From an uncultured Flavobacterium sp. (GTDB lineage: Bacteria; Bacteroidota; Bacteroidia; Flavobacteriales; Flavobacteriaceae), in contig CALTVC010000018.1 of the NCBI GenBank assembly GCA_943912855.1, positions 1-64,000 of the forward strand: DNA of 64,000 nt, given 5' to 3'. A model generated the notes under the pieces. That model was not told the DNA's origin and did no database searches. It saw only the letters and a list, made by a program, of their open reading frames with translations. Positions 48,975 through 59,126 of this stretch are shown here, in pieces. How positions within the stretch are numbered: position 1 is the stretch's first letter; every line of letters starts with the position of its first letter. The translations under genes were made by a program, and so were the position numbers.

Positions 48975-51065
48975 TTATTCTTCAGTGCCTTCACTTGTTT
49001 CAGATGAGGCATCTTCACGTTGTTTTTTTGCAAGCTCTCGTATTTGCTTCAGCTTGTCTTTCCAGGTTTTAAGCTCTTCCTTGTGGCGCTCTATGCTTTT
49101 GTATACTTCTTTTACAAAAGGGTTGTCAGCCTTGGCATTGCTTATGAACTGTATGTTGTTCTCCAGCTGGAAGATTTCAGATTGTACTTCTTCAATCTTA
49201 CGCATAATGAAAACCTGTTCGTTTTCCAGCTTGCGGGTATCGCTCAGTTGCTCCAGCCTGTTATTGAATTTCACCATTTCGGTTTCTTTCTTGCTTAGGC
49301 TTAGCTTGTCAAACAGGGCATCGAGTATCTTATTGAATTTACCTTCAATATGCCTGCGTGCCTGTGGCACACGACCCAGGGTTTTCCAGGTTTCTATATG
49401 CTTTTTAATAGCATCAAGATCTTCCTTGTGGTTGCCTGTAAGTTCAAAGTCCTTAAGTGATTCAAGGTATTCTTTTTTCCTTTCAAAAGCATCAATTTCA
49501 TCTTTGTTAGCCTCGGCACGGTGTGCATGAAGCCTGTCAAAGAAATGATTACAGGCTGCTTTAAAGTCTTTCCATACGGCATCACTGTACTTACGTGGTA
49601 CGTGGCCTATGGTTTTCCACTCTTCCTGTATTTGCTTTAGTATGGCAGATGTACCTGCAAAATCTTCGCTCTCCTTTAGTTCGTTTGCTTTTTCTACAAG
49701 CGCTAACTTACGGTTAAGGTTTGTTTGCTGGTCTTTTTTAATGTCTTTATAGAAAGAGTTCTTTACACTGTTAAAGTCCCTTACAGCGGCTTTAAATGCG
49801 GTCCAGATTTCTTCATTTACTTCCTGAGGCACTTTGCCTGCCTTAAAGAATTCATTTCTTAGTGCTTCAATGCGGTCAATCTGACCCTGCCATGCGCTGT
49901 GGGCACTTACTTTTTCGGCAGAAACAGCTTCAATTTTAGCAATGATGTCTTTCTTCACCTGAAGATTATCCGTTTCAGACTGGCGGATTTTGTTCAGCAA
50001 CTCCTCACGCCTGTCATGTACCTGACGGGTAAGGTCGCTAAACTGTCTCCATATTTCTTCACGATGATCGCGGGATACGGGGCCAATTTCTTCCTTCCAT
50101 ATCTTGTGAAGTGCTTGTAACTCACGGAATGCTTTGTTTACATCCGGCTCATTAACAAGATCTTCGGCACGGGCTATGATTTTTAGCTTTTGGTCAAGGT
50201 TATGCTTAAAGTCCAAATCACGTGCTTCACGATCCAGGTGTAGTTGGTCATAAAAACGCTCTATGTGAAAATGGAAGTTGTTAAACACGTGGTTGTACTT
50301 ATCACGCGGAATAGGCCCTGCGGCTTTCCAGCGCTCCCTAAGCTCGTTAACCTGCTTTATAGAATCTTTAAGGTTGCTGGCATTATCGGCAAGAACTTTA
50401 AGTTCTTCAATAATTGCAGTTCTGTTCTCCAGGTTAGACTTCTGGTCGTTCTGCACCTTTTTAAAGTGCGAATTTTTCTTATCCCTATACTGGTTGTATG
50501 CCGTTTCAAACGTATGTTTTAATGGCAGATGATATTCAAAGCCCGTAGTATCGCCGTTGTTTTCGTTGGCATACTCATCTTTTTTCTCTTCAATAAAGTG
50601 GTTGTACTTGTTGTAAAACTCCTTACGGATTTCCTCTACACGGTTTTTAACCGAAAGTACTTTATCGGTTACCACAAGTTTTTCAAGTTCGGCGGTTAGT
50701 TCCTCAAGCGTTAACCCTGTATAATCAGGAACTTCTTCTGCATGATCCTCTTCATGGTGTTCTTCCTCACTGTGCAGTTCAGGTTCAGAAACGGCCTCCT
50801 TAGCAACTACCTCTTCTGTTGCAGGAGTTTTGGCAACTACTTCTGTGGTTTCCTCCGTAGTACTTCCCAGCACTTCTTCAGGAGCAAAAGGCATTTGCCC
50901 TTCCGTCTCGTGAAGTTGCTCTTTCAGGTCGTCTGATTCCTCAGGAAGATCGCTGTTTTCTACAATTTTGTTATCAGGCAGGTAGCCGTTTTCAAACGTG
51001 TCTCCGGCTCCTGAAATGGCGTTTCCATCTGCGTCATGCAGGTTGTCATTCTTTTCTTCTAACAT
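48975..51065 (-). CDS. DUF349 protein
   Basis: 696 residues. Start ATG 51065 (MLEEKNDNLHDADGN), since the longer frame to 51131 begins inside the promoter at 51102-51132. An acidic N-terminal part is followed by about five DUF349 repeats, each with a W-xx-IGxVPR/PRD pattern (WKAAGPIPRDKYNHV, WKEEIGPVSRDHREEI, WKTIGHVPRKYSDAV, WKTLGRVPQARRHIE), and a coiled-coil end. Common in Bacteroidota; molecular role not known to me. Confidence 0.9.
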   Translation of the reverse strand: MLEEKNDNLHDADGNAISGAGDTFENGYLPDNKIVENSDLPEESDDLKEQLHETEGQMPFAPEEVLGSTTEETTEVVAKTPATEEVVAKEAVSEPELHSEEEHHEEDHAEEVPDYTGLTLEELTAELEKLVVTDKVLSVKNRVEEIRKEFYNKYNHFIEEKKDEYANENNGDTTGFEYHLPLKHTFETAYNQYRDKKNSHFKKVQNDQKSNLENRTAIIEELKVLADNASNLKDSIKQVNELRERWKAAGPIPRDKYNHVFNNFHFHIERFYDQLHLDREARDLDFKHNLDQKLKIIARAEDLVNEPDVNKAFRELQALHKIWKEEIGPVSRDHREEIWRQFSDLTRQVHDRREELLNKIRQSETDNLQVKKDIIAKIEAVSAEKVSAHSAWQGQIDRIEALRNEFFKAGKVPQEVNEEIWTAFKAAVRDFNSVKNSFYKDIKKDQQTNLNRKLALVEKANELKESEDFAGTSAILKQIQEEWKTIGHVPRKYSDAVWKDFKAACNHFFDRLHAHRAEANKDEIDAFERKKEYLESLKDFELTGNHKEDLDAIKKHIETWKTLGRVPQARRHIEGKFNKILDALFDKLSLSKKETEMVKFNNRLEQLSDTRKLENEQVFIMRKIEEVQSEIFQLENNIQFISNAKADNPFVKEVYKSIERHKEELKTWKDKLKQIRELAKKQREDASSETSEGTEE

Positions 51066-51101
51066 TGGTATAATGCTTAAGGGGTTAACTGCTTTATGTC
51101 C

Positions 51102-51132
51102 GAAAGATACTAAACACGCTTTAAAATTCAAA
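51102..51132 (-). promoter_or_regulatory. Promoter of the DUF349 gene
   Basis: Minus strand TTTG (51132-51129), 19-nt spacer, TATCTTTC (51109-51102); one mismatch in the -7 box. Confidence 0.6.
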
Positions 51133-51212
51133 GAAAAACATCAATCGGTAGCAATATTTGTGTTAAATGTCTTTTTTAGATGAATTATTTATATAATGCT
51201 TTAAACTGAGAC

Positions 51213-51953
51213 TTATCGGTTCCAGATTTTCCAGGCACGCTCTGCCTGGTATACCAGCATCTTATATCCGTTTATGGTTTTAGCCCCGTTTTCCCTGGCT
51301 TCACGCAGAAATCGAGTTTCCTCAGGGTTGTAAACCAAATCGTAAGCGATGTGTTTTTTGCTGAATAGCTTATAGTTAAGCTCCGGGCATTCATCTACAT
51401 TAGGAAATGTGCCAACAGGAGTGGTATTTATGATGATGTGGTACTCATCAAAAACATCTTTTGTAAGATCTGCATAGCCAAACATTTCTTCGTTACCGCT
51501 TCTCGATACAAAATCATACTCAATTTTAAGCTTACGCAAAGCAAACGCTACACCTTTTGCTGCACCTCCGGTACCAAGTATCAGGGCTTTTTTGTGGTGC
51601 TTATCCAATAAAGGGGAAAGCGATTTTTTAAACCCAAAGTAATCGGTGTTGTAGCCTTTTAGTTTTCCTTTTTTAGAAACCGTAATGGTATTTACCGCAC
51701 CTATGATACGGGCGTTTTTAGAAAGCTTATCCAGCAACGGAATTACCTCTTCCTTATACGGAATGGTTACGTTAAGCCCTTTTAATCCTTTAGTGTTTTT
51801 AATAATATACGGCAGTTCCTCAATCTCATCTATGTCGAAGTTGCGGTAGCTTACGTCATCCAGCTTTAGCTTTTCAAACTTCTTTTTAAAATATCCGGCA
51901 GAGAAGGAGTAGCTTATGTTACGGCCTACCAGACCAAAGATTTTATTTTTCAT
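51213..51953 (-). CDS. aroE: Shikimate dehydrogenase
   Basis: 246 residues from ATG 51953 (MKNKIFGLVGRNISYSFSAG). Reduces 3-dehydroshikimate with NADPH in aromatic amino-acid synthesis. Visible: substrate-site SxS motif (SYSFSAGYF), GLNVTIPYKE with catalytic Lys, GAVNTI, NTDYFGF, dinucleotide-binding LGTGGAAKGV, and the C-terminal GYKMLVYQAERAW. Confidence 0.95.
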   Translation of the reverse strand: MKNKIFGLVGRNISYSFSAGYFKKKFEKLKLDDVSYRNFDIDEIEELPYIIKNTKGLKGLNVTIPYKEEVIPLLDKLSKNARIIGAVNTITVSKKGKLKGYNTDYFGFKKSLSPLLDKHHKKALILGTGGAAKGVAFALRKLKIEYDFVSRSGNEEMFGYADLTKDVFDEYHIIINTTPVGTFPNVDECPELNYKLFSKKHIAYDLVYNPEETRFLREARENGAKTINGYKMLVYQAERAWKIWNR

Positions 51954-51972
51954 GTGTATTATAGACATTTTG

Positions 51973-52824
51973 TTATTCTCCAATAGATATTGGTAATGTA
52001 AATTCCGTACGCACTATTTTTTGATTTTTCTCACCTGGACTCCATCTTACTTCATTTGTCAACAGAATCCTTTTGATTTCATCTGAAACTAAATATCCTG
52101 GGTCATTTAATATGTTTACATATTTTAATGAACCGTCTTTTTCAATGATAAACGATACATTGACTTTAAGTGCTTTGTTGACTTTTTTATATTCTTTAGA
52201 AAGATTATCGTATTTGAAATTTGAGTTTATATACTCGTAATACATTGATAACCCTCCAGGATACTCAGGGACTTTGTCTAGTTGCTTTGGAGTGAACACA
52301 TCTTGATTTTCACGTTTTTTTATTTTTAGTTCTGGGAGTATGTCTTTATTTGATTTTGTAAGATTAATGATAATCGGTAAGTTATAGCTTGCCCTAACGG
52401 GTTTACCATTCTGTATACCAGGACTCCATTTAGTTTTGTTTGAATTAATTACACGTTCTGCTTCTCGGCCTGCACCATAACCCGGATCACGTAGCATTTT
52501 AATGTTAGTTAAATCGCCGTCTTTTTCTATTATGAATTGTATGTAAATTCTTAAAGTTGTGGTGTTATCTTGCTCATGATCAATATTGTTGTAGTCAATG
52601 TTTTTTTGAATATAGGTTAAGAATGATGCTATGCCACCAGGATACTCAGGCTGAACTTGTAAACCTGCTGAATTATATATACCTGTGTCTTCCGGAATTG
52701 CATACTCAGAACTTTTATTGTTATATTGTTGAAGAGTAGTTTTGCTATTAGTTGAGGGAGCTTTTTTCTGTGCAAACCCAAAGCATGCGACAAATAATAT
52801 ACTTAGTAATAAAATTTTTTTCAT
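51973..52824 (-). CDS. Secreted protein with two TonB C-terminal-like domains
   Basis: 283 residues. Signal peptide MKKILLLSILFVACFGFAQ, then two TonB-C-like domains in tandem: EYPGGIASFLTYIQKNI...IEKDGDLTNIKML...WSPGIQNGK (about 59-160) and EYPGGLSMYYEYINSN...IEKDGSLKYVNIL...WSPGEKNQK (about 187-283). Flavobacteria carry many such secreted TonB-C proteins whose task is not clear; they lack the N-terminal anchor needed for ExbB/D contact. Confidence 0.85.
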   Translation of the reverse strand: MKKILLLSILFVACFGFAQKKAPSTNSKTTLQQYNNKSSEYAIPEDTGIYNSAGLQVQPEYPGGIASFLTYIQKNIDYNNIDHEQDNTTTLRIYIQFIIEKDGDLTNIKMLRDPGYGAGREAERVINSNKTKWSPGIQNGKPVRASYNLPIIINLTKSNKDILPELKIKKRENQDVFTPKQLDKVPEYPGGLSMYYEYINSNFKYDNLSKEYKKVNKALKVNVSFIIEKDGSLKYVNILNDPGYLVSDEIKRILLTNEVRWSPGEKNQKIVRTEFTLPISIGE

Positions 52825-52851
52825 GGCTGATGGTTTGTTTTGGGATTAAAA

Positions 52852-52874
52852 ACCCTGCCGTTAACGGGCAGGGT
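52852..52874 (-). terminator. Terminator after the 156-residue TonB-C protein
   Basis: ACCCTGCC / GGCAGGGT stem with 7-nt loop; minus strand T5 follows. Near-identical to 53438-53460. Confidence 0.75.
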
Positions 52875-52957
52875 AAATATAAAGCTTATTTATAAACCTA
52901 TTGTTTAAAATAGCGGTGTATGTATGTTACAATGGGGAATATCACAAAATTTAGCGT

Positions 52958-53428
52958 TTACTTTATTTCAAAACTATAGGGTAATGAATATAATAGCCGT
53001 ACAGATTCGTCCCTTGCATTTGTTGCCGGAGTCCATTTAGGTGCTTTTGCTAACGCTTTGGATATCTTCTCACCAAGAGCTTTACTTGGGGTTTTCAGGA
53101 TTTTCACATTGCTTAAACTCCCGTCTTTTTCTACTACAAAAGAATAAAACGCCCTGTGCCTGCCTTTTGGTAAACCCAAATTTTGGGTGTCAATATTCTT
53201 TCGCATAAAATCCATAAAATGTTTTATACCACCGTCATCTACAGCCATTGTTTTTACCTCATTAGGGTAATAGATAGCGTCAGGTGAGGAAAGGTCGCGT
53301 GCAGGATCGGGACAACCTGTTGGCGGTGTGGCATAGCATATTATTGGCTGCATAGGAAGTTGCCTTTTCTTGTTATTCTGTGCAAAACAGGAAATACTTA
53401 CAAATAATATAGCAATCAAATATCTCAT
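52958..53428 (-). CDS. Secreted TonB-C-like protein, 156 residues
   Basis: Signal peptide MRYLIAILFVSISCFAQ, then one TonB-C-like domain (VVEKDGSLSNVKILKTPSKA, APKWTPATNARDESVRLLYS). Same family as the upstream-lying neighbour, so probably a duplication. Confidence 0.8.
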   Translation of the reverse strand: MRYLIAILFVSISCFAQNNKKRQLPMQPIICYATPPTGCPDPARDLSSPDAIYYPNEVKTMAVDDGGIKHFMDFMRKNIDTQNLGLPKGRHRAFYSFVVEKDGSLSNVKILKTPSKALGEKISKALAKAPKWTPATNARDESVRLLYSLPYSFEIK

Positions 53429-53437
53429 AATATAAAA

Positions 53438-53460
53438 ACCCTGCCTTTACGGGGCAGGGT
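53438..53460 (-). terminator. Terminator after the TPR gene
   Basis: ACCCTGCC / GGCAGGGT with loop TTTACGG, minus strand T5, 9 nt before the start of the next gene. Confidence 0.75.
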
Positions 53461-53486
53461 AAATGTACGTAATTATTTGTAACGTG

Positions 53487-54881
53487 TTATTTCTTATGAC
53501 GTTGTATTTCTTCCTGCACAATGTCTAAGGCATACGCTTCAGGGAACAACTCCTGCATAAGCGTCTGGTTTTTAAAGTTCAGTTTTAACGCGTTTTGTAA
53601 GTGATAGATGCCTTTATCCGTTTCCTGTTCTATAAGGTAAAGTCCGGCAAGGCGGTACTCTATCTCATACTGGTCGGTATGATATTCGGCAGCTTCGTTT
53701 AGCGTTACAATGGCAGTTTGGTGTTCACCAATATTGTATAAGGTGTCTATCCAAAACAACCACGTGTCCATCTGGTAATCGCCAAATTCTACAGCCTTAC
53801 GGTAGCCTTCCTCGGCTTCTTCAAAAAAGCCCAGCGCATTGTTTATGTTGGCATAACGTTTCCAGTAGTGCTTGTTTTCGTTGTCTATGCCAATGGCCTT
53901 GTTAACATAATACAGTGCCTTCTGGAAGTTTTTCAGCCTGATATAAAAATCGGTAATAGCTATCCATGCTTTGTCCAGCAACGGGTCTTCGTGAACCGTT
54001 TTCAGGTAGTACTTCAGCGCCTTTTCTTTATTGCCAAGTCTTTCGTAACATTTACCTACACGAAGCAATGCAAACGACGTAGGATCGTCCAGTTCCATAG
54101 TAACGTTATAACAAGCTATGGCATCCTCATAACGTTTTAGTTTTTCAAGTGTTTTTGCCTTTTCAAGAAAAGCACCTAAAAAGTTTTCGTCTATAAGCGT
54201 TGCATAGTCAAAAGCGCGTAAAGCTTCTTCATAGTTTTTTACGGTATAGTACTGGCGACCCAACTGATGCCAGGCCACTTCACTGTACGGTTGTTTGTCT
54301 ATAAAGCTGTTAAGGAACTCTACCGCTTCCAGGTTCTGGTCCAGAAAATCATAACAGTACACTACGTTGTATAATGCCGAATGGTCTTCTGTATCTTCTT
54401 CAAGGCATTTTATAAAGTTCTCCTTCGCCTGTTCAAGGTTGTCCATAAACAGGTATTCCATGCCCAGTAACGAATATACATCGGCATAATCATCAGTATA
54501 TTGAAGAGCTATTTTTAGTAGTTCTACAGCTTTATCGTGCTGGTCGCGCTTACTGTAAATATTAGCTTTTTGTATGTAAATTTCTTCGTTAGTGGGCTCT
54601 ATGGCATACAACTCGTTAAGTAAGCGTTCTGCCTGTTCCAGTTTATCGTCAAATACAAGTATTTCAACCTGGACTAATTTTAAGCCTGTTGACCTGGGGT
54701 GTTGTTCCAGACCTAGTTTTAAGGCCTTCTTAGCTAAATTAATTTTTCCGCTGTCAAGATAGTGGAGGATAATATCCTCAAACTCTTCAGAGTCAAAGAA
54801 GAATACTTTGTTGGTTTTCAACATAGATTCAAACTTTGATAAGGATAAACTGCGATCTTCTTCCTCGTGACTCAAATTCAT
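53487..54881 (-). CDS. TPR-repeat protein
   Basis: 464 residues from ATG 54881 (MNLSHEEEDRSLSLSKFESM). About eleven TPR repeats from residue 40 to the end (for example AWHQLGRQYYTVKNYEEALR, FDYATLIDE). No signal peptide, cytoplasmic scaffold; partner unknown. A longer frame to 54974 lacks support. Confidence 0.85.
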   Translation of the reverse strand: MNLSHEEEDRSLSLSKFESMLKTNKVFFFDSEEFEDIILHYLDSGKINLAKKALKLGLEQHPRSTGLKLVQVEILVFDDKLEQAERLLNELYAIEPTNEEIYIQKANIYSKRDQHDKAVELLKIALQYTDDYADVYSLLGMEYLFMDNLEQAKENFIKCLEEDTEDHSALYNVVYCYDFLDQNLEAVEFLNSFIDKQPYSEVAWHQLGRQYYTVKNYEEALRAFDYATLIDENFLGAFLEKAKTLEKLKRYEDAIACYNVTMELDDPTSFALLRVGKCYERLGNKEKALKYYLKTVHEDPLLDKAWIAITDFYIRLKNFQKALYYVNKAIGIDNENKHYWKRYANINNALGFFEEAEEGYRKAVEFGDYQMDTWLFWIDTLYNIGEHQTAIVTLNEAAEYHTDQYEIEYRLAGLYLIEQETDKGIYHLQNALKLNFKNQTLMQELFPEAYALDIVQEEIQRHKK

Positions 54882-55011
54882 GCTCCTAGTGGTTAAATTA
54901 TCCTTCTTAAAGTTACAAAAACTCCAACGTAAAAGGAAATTCTTTAAATATGTTTTAAACAAAATAATTAACAAAACATTGGTGTTTTGAGCTAATTATC
55001 CTGTCTTTTTT

Positions 55012-56205
55012 CTATGCTTGCATTTCAAGCATCACTTCATCCATTACTTCAAGAATAATGCCAACACCCTCACGTATTTCATCATCAGATATAGTTAGGG
55101 GAGGGGTTATGCGTATGGCTTTGCCTTCAAACAAAAGCCAGAACAAAATAAGCCCCCTGTCGTGGCAGCGCAGTATCACTTTGTTTGTAATATCGTCGCT
55201 GTCGGTCATGGCTGCAAGCATAAGCCCACGACCGCGAACTTCTTTTATTAATGGGTGCACCAAAAGGCTACGGAATAGTTTTTCTTTTTCCAAAGCCTGT
55301 GTCATAATGTCAGTTTCTACTACTTCCTGAAGCGTTGCAAGACAGGCAGCTGCTATAACAGGATGTCCGCCAAAGGTAGTTATGTGCCCCAGTTTAGGGT
55401 CGTGGCTCAGCAAATCCATCATTTCAGGCGATGCCGTAAATGCACCTACAGGCATACCACCTCCCATTCCTTTGCCCATCACAATAACATCGGGTACTAC
55501 GTCATAGTTCTGGAATCCGAACAGTTTCCCTGTACGCCCGAAGCCCGGTTGTATTTCGTCCAGTATCATCAGTGCGCCTACTTCGTCGCAACGCTGGCGT
55601 ACTTTCTTCAGGAAATCATTATATGGTTCTATAAATCCTGCGCCACCCTGAATGGTTTCAAGGATAATACCCGCGGTTTTAGTCGTTATCTTCTCCAGGT
55701 CGGCTTCGTTGTTGTAGGTAATAAAATCTACATCGGGTATAAGCGGACGGAATATTTGCTTGCGCTCCTCAAATCCCATAACGCTCATAGAACCCATGGT
55801 ATTGCCGTGGTACGCGTTAAAGCACGATATAAGTTGGCTGCGACCAGTAACACGGCGGGCGAGTTTTAGAGCTCCTTCGGTAGCTTCAGTACCGCTATTA
55901 AGCAAATAGGTACTGCTCATGTGTGGAGGCAGGTGCTGTGCTAAAAGCTTACAAAACTCGGTTGCAGGGTGCTGGGCATATTCGCCATACACCATTACGT
56001 GCGAGTATTTATCAAGCTGGTCTTTTATCGCCTGGTTCACCCTTGGGTGCTGATGACCAAGGCTGGCTGCCGATACCCCGGCTACAAAGTCAAGGTAGGG
56101 CTTGTTATCAACGTCGTATATATAGCTTCCTTTGGCGTGCGATATGGCTATGCCAAGCGGATGTTTGCTGGTCTGGGTTTGGTATTTGTAAAAATCGTTC
56201 AGCAT
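55012..56205 (-). CDS. Class III aminotransferase (acetylornithine/GABA type)
   Basis: 397 residues. PLP-binding elements: NSGTEATEGALKLAR, AYHGNTMGSMS, LDEIQPGFGRTG, and the Schiff-base Lys in VIVMGKGMGGGMPVGA. Removes an amino group from an omega position; the exact substrate is not fixed by sequence (acetylornithine, 4-aminobutyrate or lysine-like). Separated by 18 nt from the OstA-like gene. Confidence 0.85.
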   Translation of the reverse strand: MLNDFYKYQTQTSKHPLGIAISHAKGSYIYDVDNKPYLDFVAGVSAASLGHQHPRVNQAIKDQLDKYSHVMVYGEYAQHPATEFCKLLAQHLPPHMSSTYLLNSGTEATEGALKLARRVTGRSQLISCFNAYHGNTMGSMSVMGFEERKQIFRPLIPDVDFITYNNEADLEKITTKTAGIILETIQGGAGFIEPYNDFLKKVRQRCDEVGALMILDEIQPGFGRTGKLFGFQNYDVVPDVIVMGKGMGGGMPVGAFTASPEMMDLLSHDPKLGHITTFGGHPVIAAACLATLQEVVETDIMTQALEKEKLFRSLLVHPLIKEVRGRGLMLAAMTDSDDITNKVILRCHDRGLILFWLLFEGKAIRITPPLTISDDEIREGVGIILEVMDEVMLEMQA

Positions 56206-56223
56206 AATGGCTTACAGACTTAT

Positions 56224-57996
56224 TTAAGATTTTTTATTATTCTTTGGTGCCGATGGAGCAGGGGCGGGAGTAGCCGGAGTTGTTGCGGGCTCATTACCTG
56301 CTTCAGGAGCTAAAGGTTTCGGCTTAGGGTGCTCCTTATCCCAGTTTTTTGTTTCCTTAAATTGTTCCAAAGGCTTATCCGGTTGGGCTTTGAGCTTGCC
56401 GGTACGTTTTAGTATTTCCTCGTGAAGCTTCTTTTCGTCTTCAGGGAAAATATCATCGTGTGTAAGTATAATTTCATCGCCACGCCATATAAAACCTGAT
56501 AGTTTCCTTACGTTTTCTGGTAGGTCTTTTTCAGGATAACTTTCACTCTTCGGACTTATCAAAGAAGAGACCGCTACAATTTGGTTGTCCTCTATATCCA
56601 TATGGATTTTACTGCTCACGCCTTTGTCTATGCCTATGAGCGTATTATCTCCATCGTACATATAGTACAGTTTTTCGGTATTACCCACCAGGTCTACCTC
56701 ATAGAGTTTATTGTCGCAAAACCTTCCATAGAGGTTTTTTCCTTTCAACTGGTTATACCTTGGTTTATCTGGGTGGAGCTGGGTATAAATTGTATCGAGC
56801 TGGGCTATAAAGGCATTGTTCAGTACCTTAATGCTATCCAGTTGTTTGGTTACGTTATCTGATAATACATGAATAATTTCTCCTGTGATCTGGTTTTTGC
56901 CATTCCATACCACCGGCCTTTTTATCAGTTGGGTCAGTCCTTTCTTTTCATCAGAATGGATAGAATCACACTTACCACTCATATCTGTTTTATAGAAGCG
57001 CGCGTTGTTGTAGCCACGTACTACGCGTTCGCCTTCCTTGCCTGTAACTACCAGTCGCTTTGCGTGAATATAAACCGAATCGGTTTCGGCAAGAGTAACC
57101 GCCTCCGCATGCTTGGTTACAAAAAGCGAGTCTTTCCCTTTGTATACCTCACCATAATGCCCGCGAACCGTATATTTATTTACACTGTCACGCACGCTTA
57201 CGTTATCGGTAAGGCTGGAGAATTCTCTTTTTCGATCGTAATAAATGTAGTCGGCCTTTATCCGCTGGGTATCGTAGTCTATATACGAATTGGTAAACAG
57301 CTTAGCTTGGTCTTTCTTGGTGTCGTAAAACCCTTTTTCGGTATAAATGAAATTGTCCTTGCCCGTAATGGTAGAGGGCCCGAATACATACGCATGACCC
57401 GGTGCAGTATAATAATCAAGGTTGTTGGTCTTTAAAACGTATTTAGGGTTTGTAAGCGTAACCGCGGTATTAAACTGGTATTTTTTCTGAGCAATATAAT
57501 AGCGCCCCGCTTTGCTTTTCAGTACGTTTTCGCCATTGGTAATGGTACCGTTGGTACGATAGTATGCCTGCTGTATGTTCCTGTCCAGGTAAATAGTGTC
57601 GGTAACCAATTTCATATCCGGTGAACGCATGTTTACACCACCGCTCGCAAACGCGAATTTCTTAGCACCGTTATACTCAGCGTATTTACTGTTCATATGC
57701 AGGGTGTCGCCTTGGTTCAGAGCCACATTCCCGAAAAACTTAGCATAGTTTTCATCTTCGTAGTAATACGCCTTGTTACTGGTAATGATAGCTCCGTCAT
57801 GGTTCAGGCGGACATTTCCTGTAAGCACTACGGCGCCCGGTATTTCGGTTTGGTTACGGTCTATGAAGTCGGCATTTTCTATAAGTATCTTTGTTTGCTT
57901 CGGCTGTTGTGGCTGCGCCTTTTGTTGTGGCTTTTGAGCCATAGCCGGAAGCGTAAAAATAACATAGGCTAATGCCAGGAATAAGAATTTTTTCAA
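56224..57996 (-). CDS. OstA/LptA-like protein
   Basis: 590 residues. Start probably TTG 57996 (MKKFLFLALAYVIFTLPAMA), a signal peptide; a frame extending to 58026 adds no better start. OstA-like beta repeats (about 45-400): GAVVLTGNVRLNHDGAIITS, KYAEYNGAKKFAFASGGVNM. C-terminal Pro/Lys-rich linker. Likely takes part in lipopolysaccharide transport to the outer membrane, as LptA and the N-terminal part of LptD do. Confidence 0.8.
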   Translation of the reverse strand: MKKFLFLALAYVIFTLPAMAQKPQQKAQPQQPKQTKILIENADFIDRNQTEIPGAVVLTGNVRLNHDGAIITSNKAYYYEDENYAKFFGNVALNQGDTLHMNSKYAEYNGAKKFAFASGGVNMRSPDMKLVTDTIYLDRNIQQAYYRTNGTITNGENVLKSKAGRYYIAQKKYQFNTAVTLTNPKYVLKTNNLDYYTAPGHAYVFGPSTITGKDNFIYTEKGFYDTKKDQAKLFTNSYIDYDTQRIKADYIYYDRKREFSSLTDNVSVRDSVNKYTVRGHYGEVYKGKDSLFVTKHAEAVTLAETDSVYIHAKRLVVTGKEGERVVRGYNNARFYKTDMSGKCDSIHSDEKKGLTQLIKRPVVWNGKNQITGEIIHVLSDNVTKQLDSIKVLNNAFIAQLDTIYTQLHPDKPRYNQLKGKNLYGRFCDNKLYEVDLVGNTEKLYYMYDGDNTLIGIDKGVSSKIHMDIEDNQIVAVSSLISPKSESYPEKDLPENVRKLSGFIWRGDEIILTHDDIFPEDEKKLHEEILKRTGKLKAQPDKPLEQFKETKNWDKEHPKPKPLAPEAGNEPATTPATPAPAPSAPKNNKKS

Positions 57997-58109
57997 GTGA
58001 ATAAAATTTACTGCAAAATTACGCAAAACATTATTACAAGTTGTGTGCCTGTGCTTCTATAAAACGCTGTCTTTTAAAGAAAATTATCAACAAAACACAC
58101 GGCAAAAGA

Positions 58110-58130
58110 AAACCGCCACTGGGGCGGTTT
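58110..58130 (-). terminator. Terminator of lgt
   Basis: AACCGCC / GGCGGTT stem, 5-nt loop, followed on the minus strand by TTTCTTTT. Confidence 0.7.
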
Positions 58131-58136
58131 ATATTT

Positions 58137-59093
58137 TTATAGGGTTTCAACTCTTTTTTTCGATGTGAAAATCAGGAAGAAGCCTGCTATTATAAACGGT
58201 ATGCTGAGCCATTGTCCGGTAGAAAGCGCATTGAATGCTGACATTTCTTCGAAACCGCCCTGGCTTGATTTTACAAATTCGACTACAAAACGTACTGTCC
58301 ATAGTAATACAAGGAATACACCAAAGATAAGTCCGTGGTACTTGCGTGCCGGAGTTTTCCAGTACATGTAGAAGATTATTGCAAATACAAATACGTAAAG
58401 GAATGCTTCATACAACTGTGCCGGATAGCGGTACGGGATTTTTGCAAGTGTATCAGCATACTGAGGATTAAGCTCTATGGTTTTATAAGCCAGGTCAGGT
58501 GTGTTTGCCCCGGTTAGTTTCATGGCTTCATATTTGCCCAGCCAGTCTTCACCACGTACAAATTTAACCGCGGTAGGCATATTAGGGTCTTTAACCTCGT
58601 TACCTATAATTTCGCTGTTAAAAAAGTTACCTATCCTTACAAAGATACCACCGTTGGTTACGGGTAGTACTATACGGTCCAGTACCCAAAGTACCGGTCT
58701 GTGTATTACTTTTTTGCTGTAATAGATTACGGCAAGTATTATTGATATGGCTGCACCATGGCTGGCAAGTCCTGCAAATCCTGTAAACTCTGTACCATTT
58801 GGTCCTCCGAATTTAAAAGGAAGCAATATCTCAGCAGGATGCTGACTGAAATATTCCCAATCGTAAAAGAAGACATGCCCGAGCCTTGCGCCCAAAAGCG
58901 TAGCTACAACAGTGTATATGAAAAGCTTATCCAGCTTGTCATCGGTTTCACCTTCGCGGTCGTATATTTTTTTCATTACGTACCACCCAAGGGTAAAAGC
59001 CACTACAAACATAAGGCTGTATATGCGCAGCTTTATTGGGCCTATGTCAAACCCTTCAGATGGGTTCCAGATAATGCTAAGGGCGTGTGTCAT
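58137..59093 (-). CDS. lgt: Prolipoprotein diacylglyceryl transferase
   Basis: 318 residues, about seven membrane helices. Transfers diacylglyceryl from phosphatidylglycerol to the lipobox Cys. Visible: the signature GGIFVRIGNFFNSEIIGN and the essential-His region YRYPAQLYEAF. Start ATG 59093. Confidence 0.95.
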   Translation of the reverse strand: MTHALSIIWNPSEGFDIGPIKLRIYSLMFVVAFTLGWYVMKKIYDREGETDDKLDKLFIYTVVATLLGARLGHVFFYDWEYFSQHPAEILLPFKFGGPNGTEFTGFAGLASHGAAISIILAVIYYSKKVIHRPVLWVLDRIVLPVTNGGIFVRIGNFFNSEIIGNEVKDPNMPTAVKFVRGEDWLGKYEAMKLTGANTPDLAYKTIELNPQYADTLAKIPYRYPAQLYEAFLYVFVFAIIFYMYWKTPARKYHGLIFGVFLVLLWTVRFVVEFVKSSQGGFEEMSAFNALSTGQWLSIPFIIAGFFLIFTSKKRVETL

Positions 59094-59126
59094 TACGGTG
59101 TTTTATAGTTTAAGGTGTTAGTGTGC

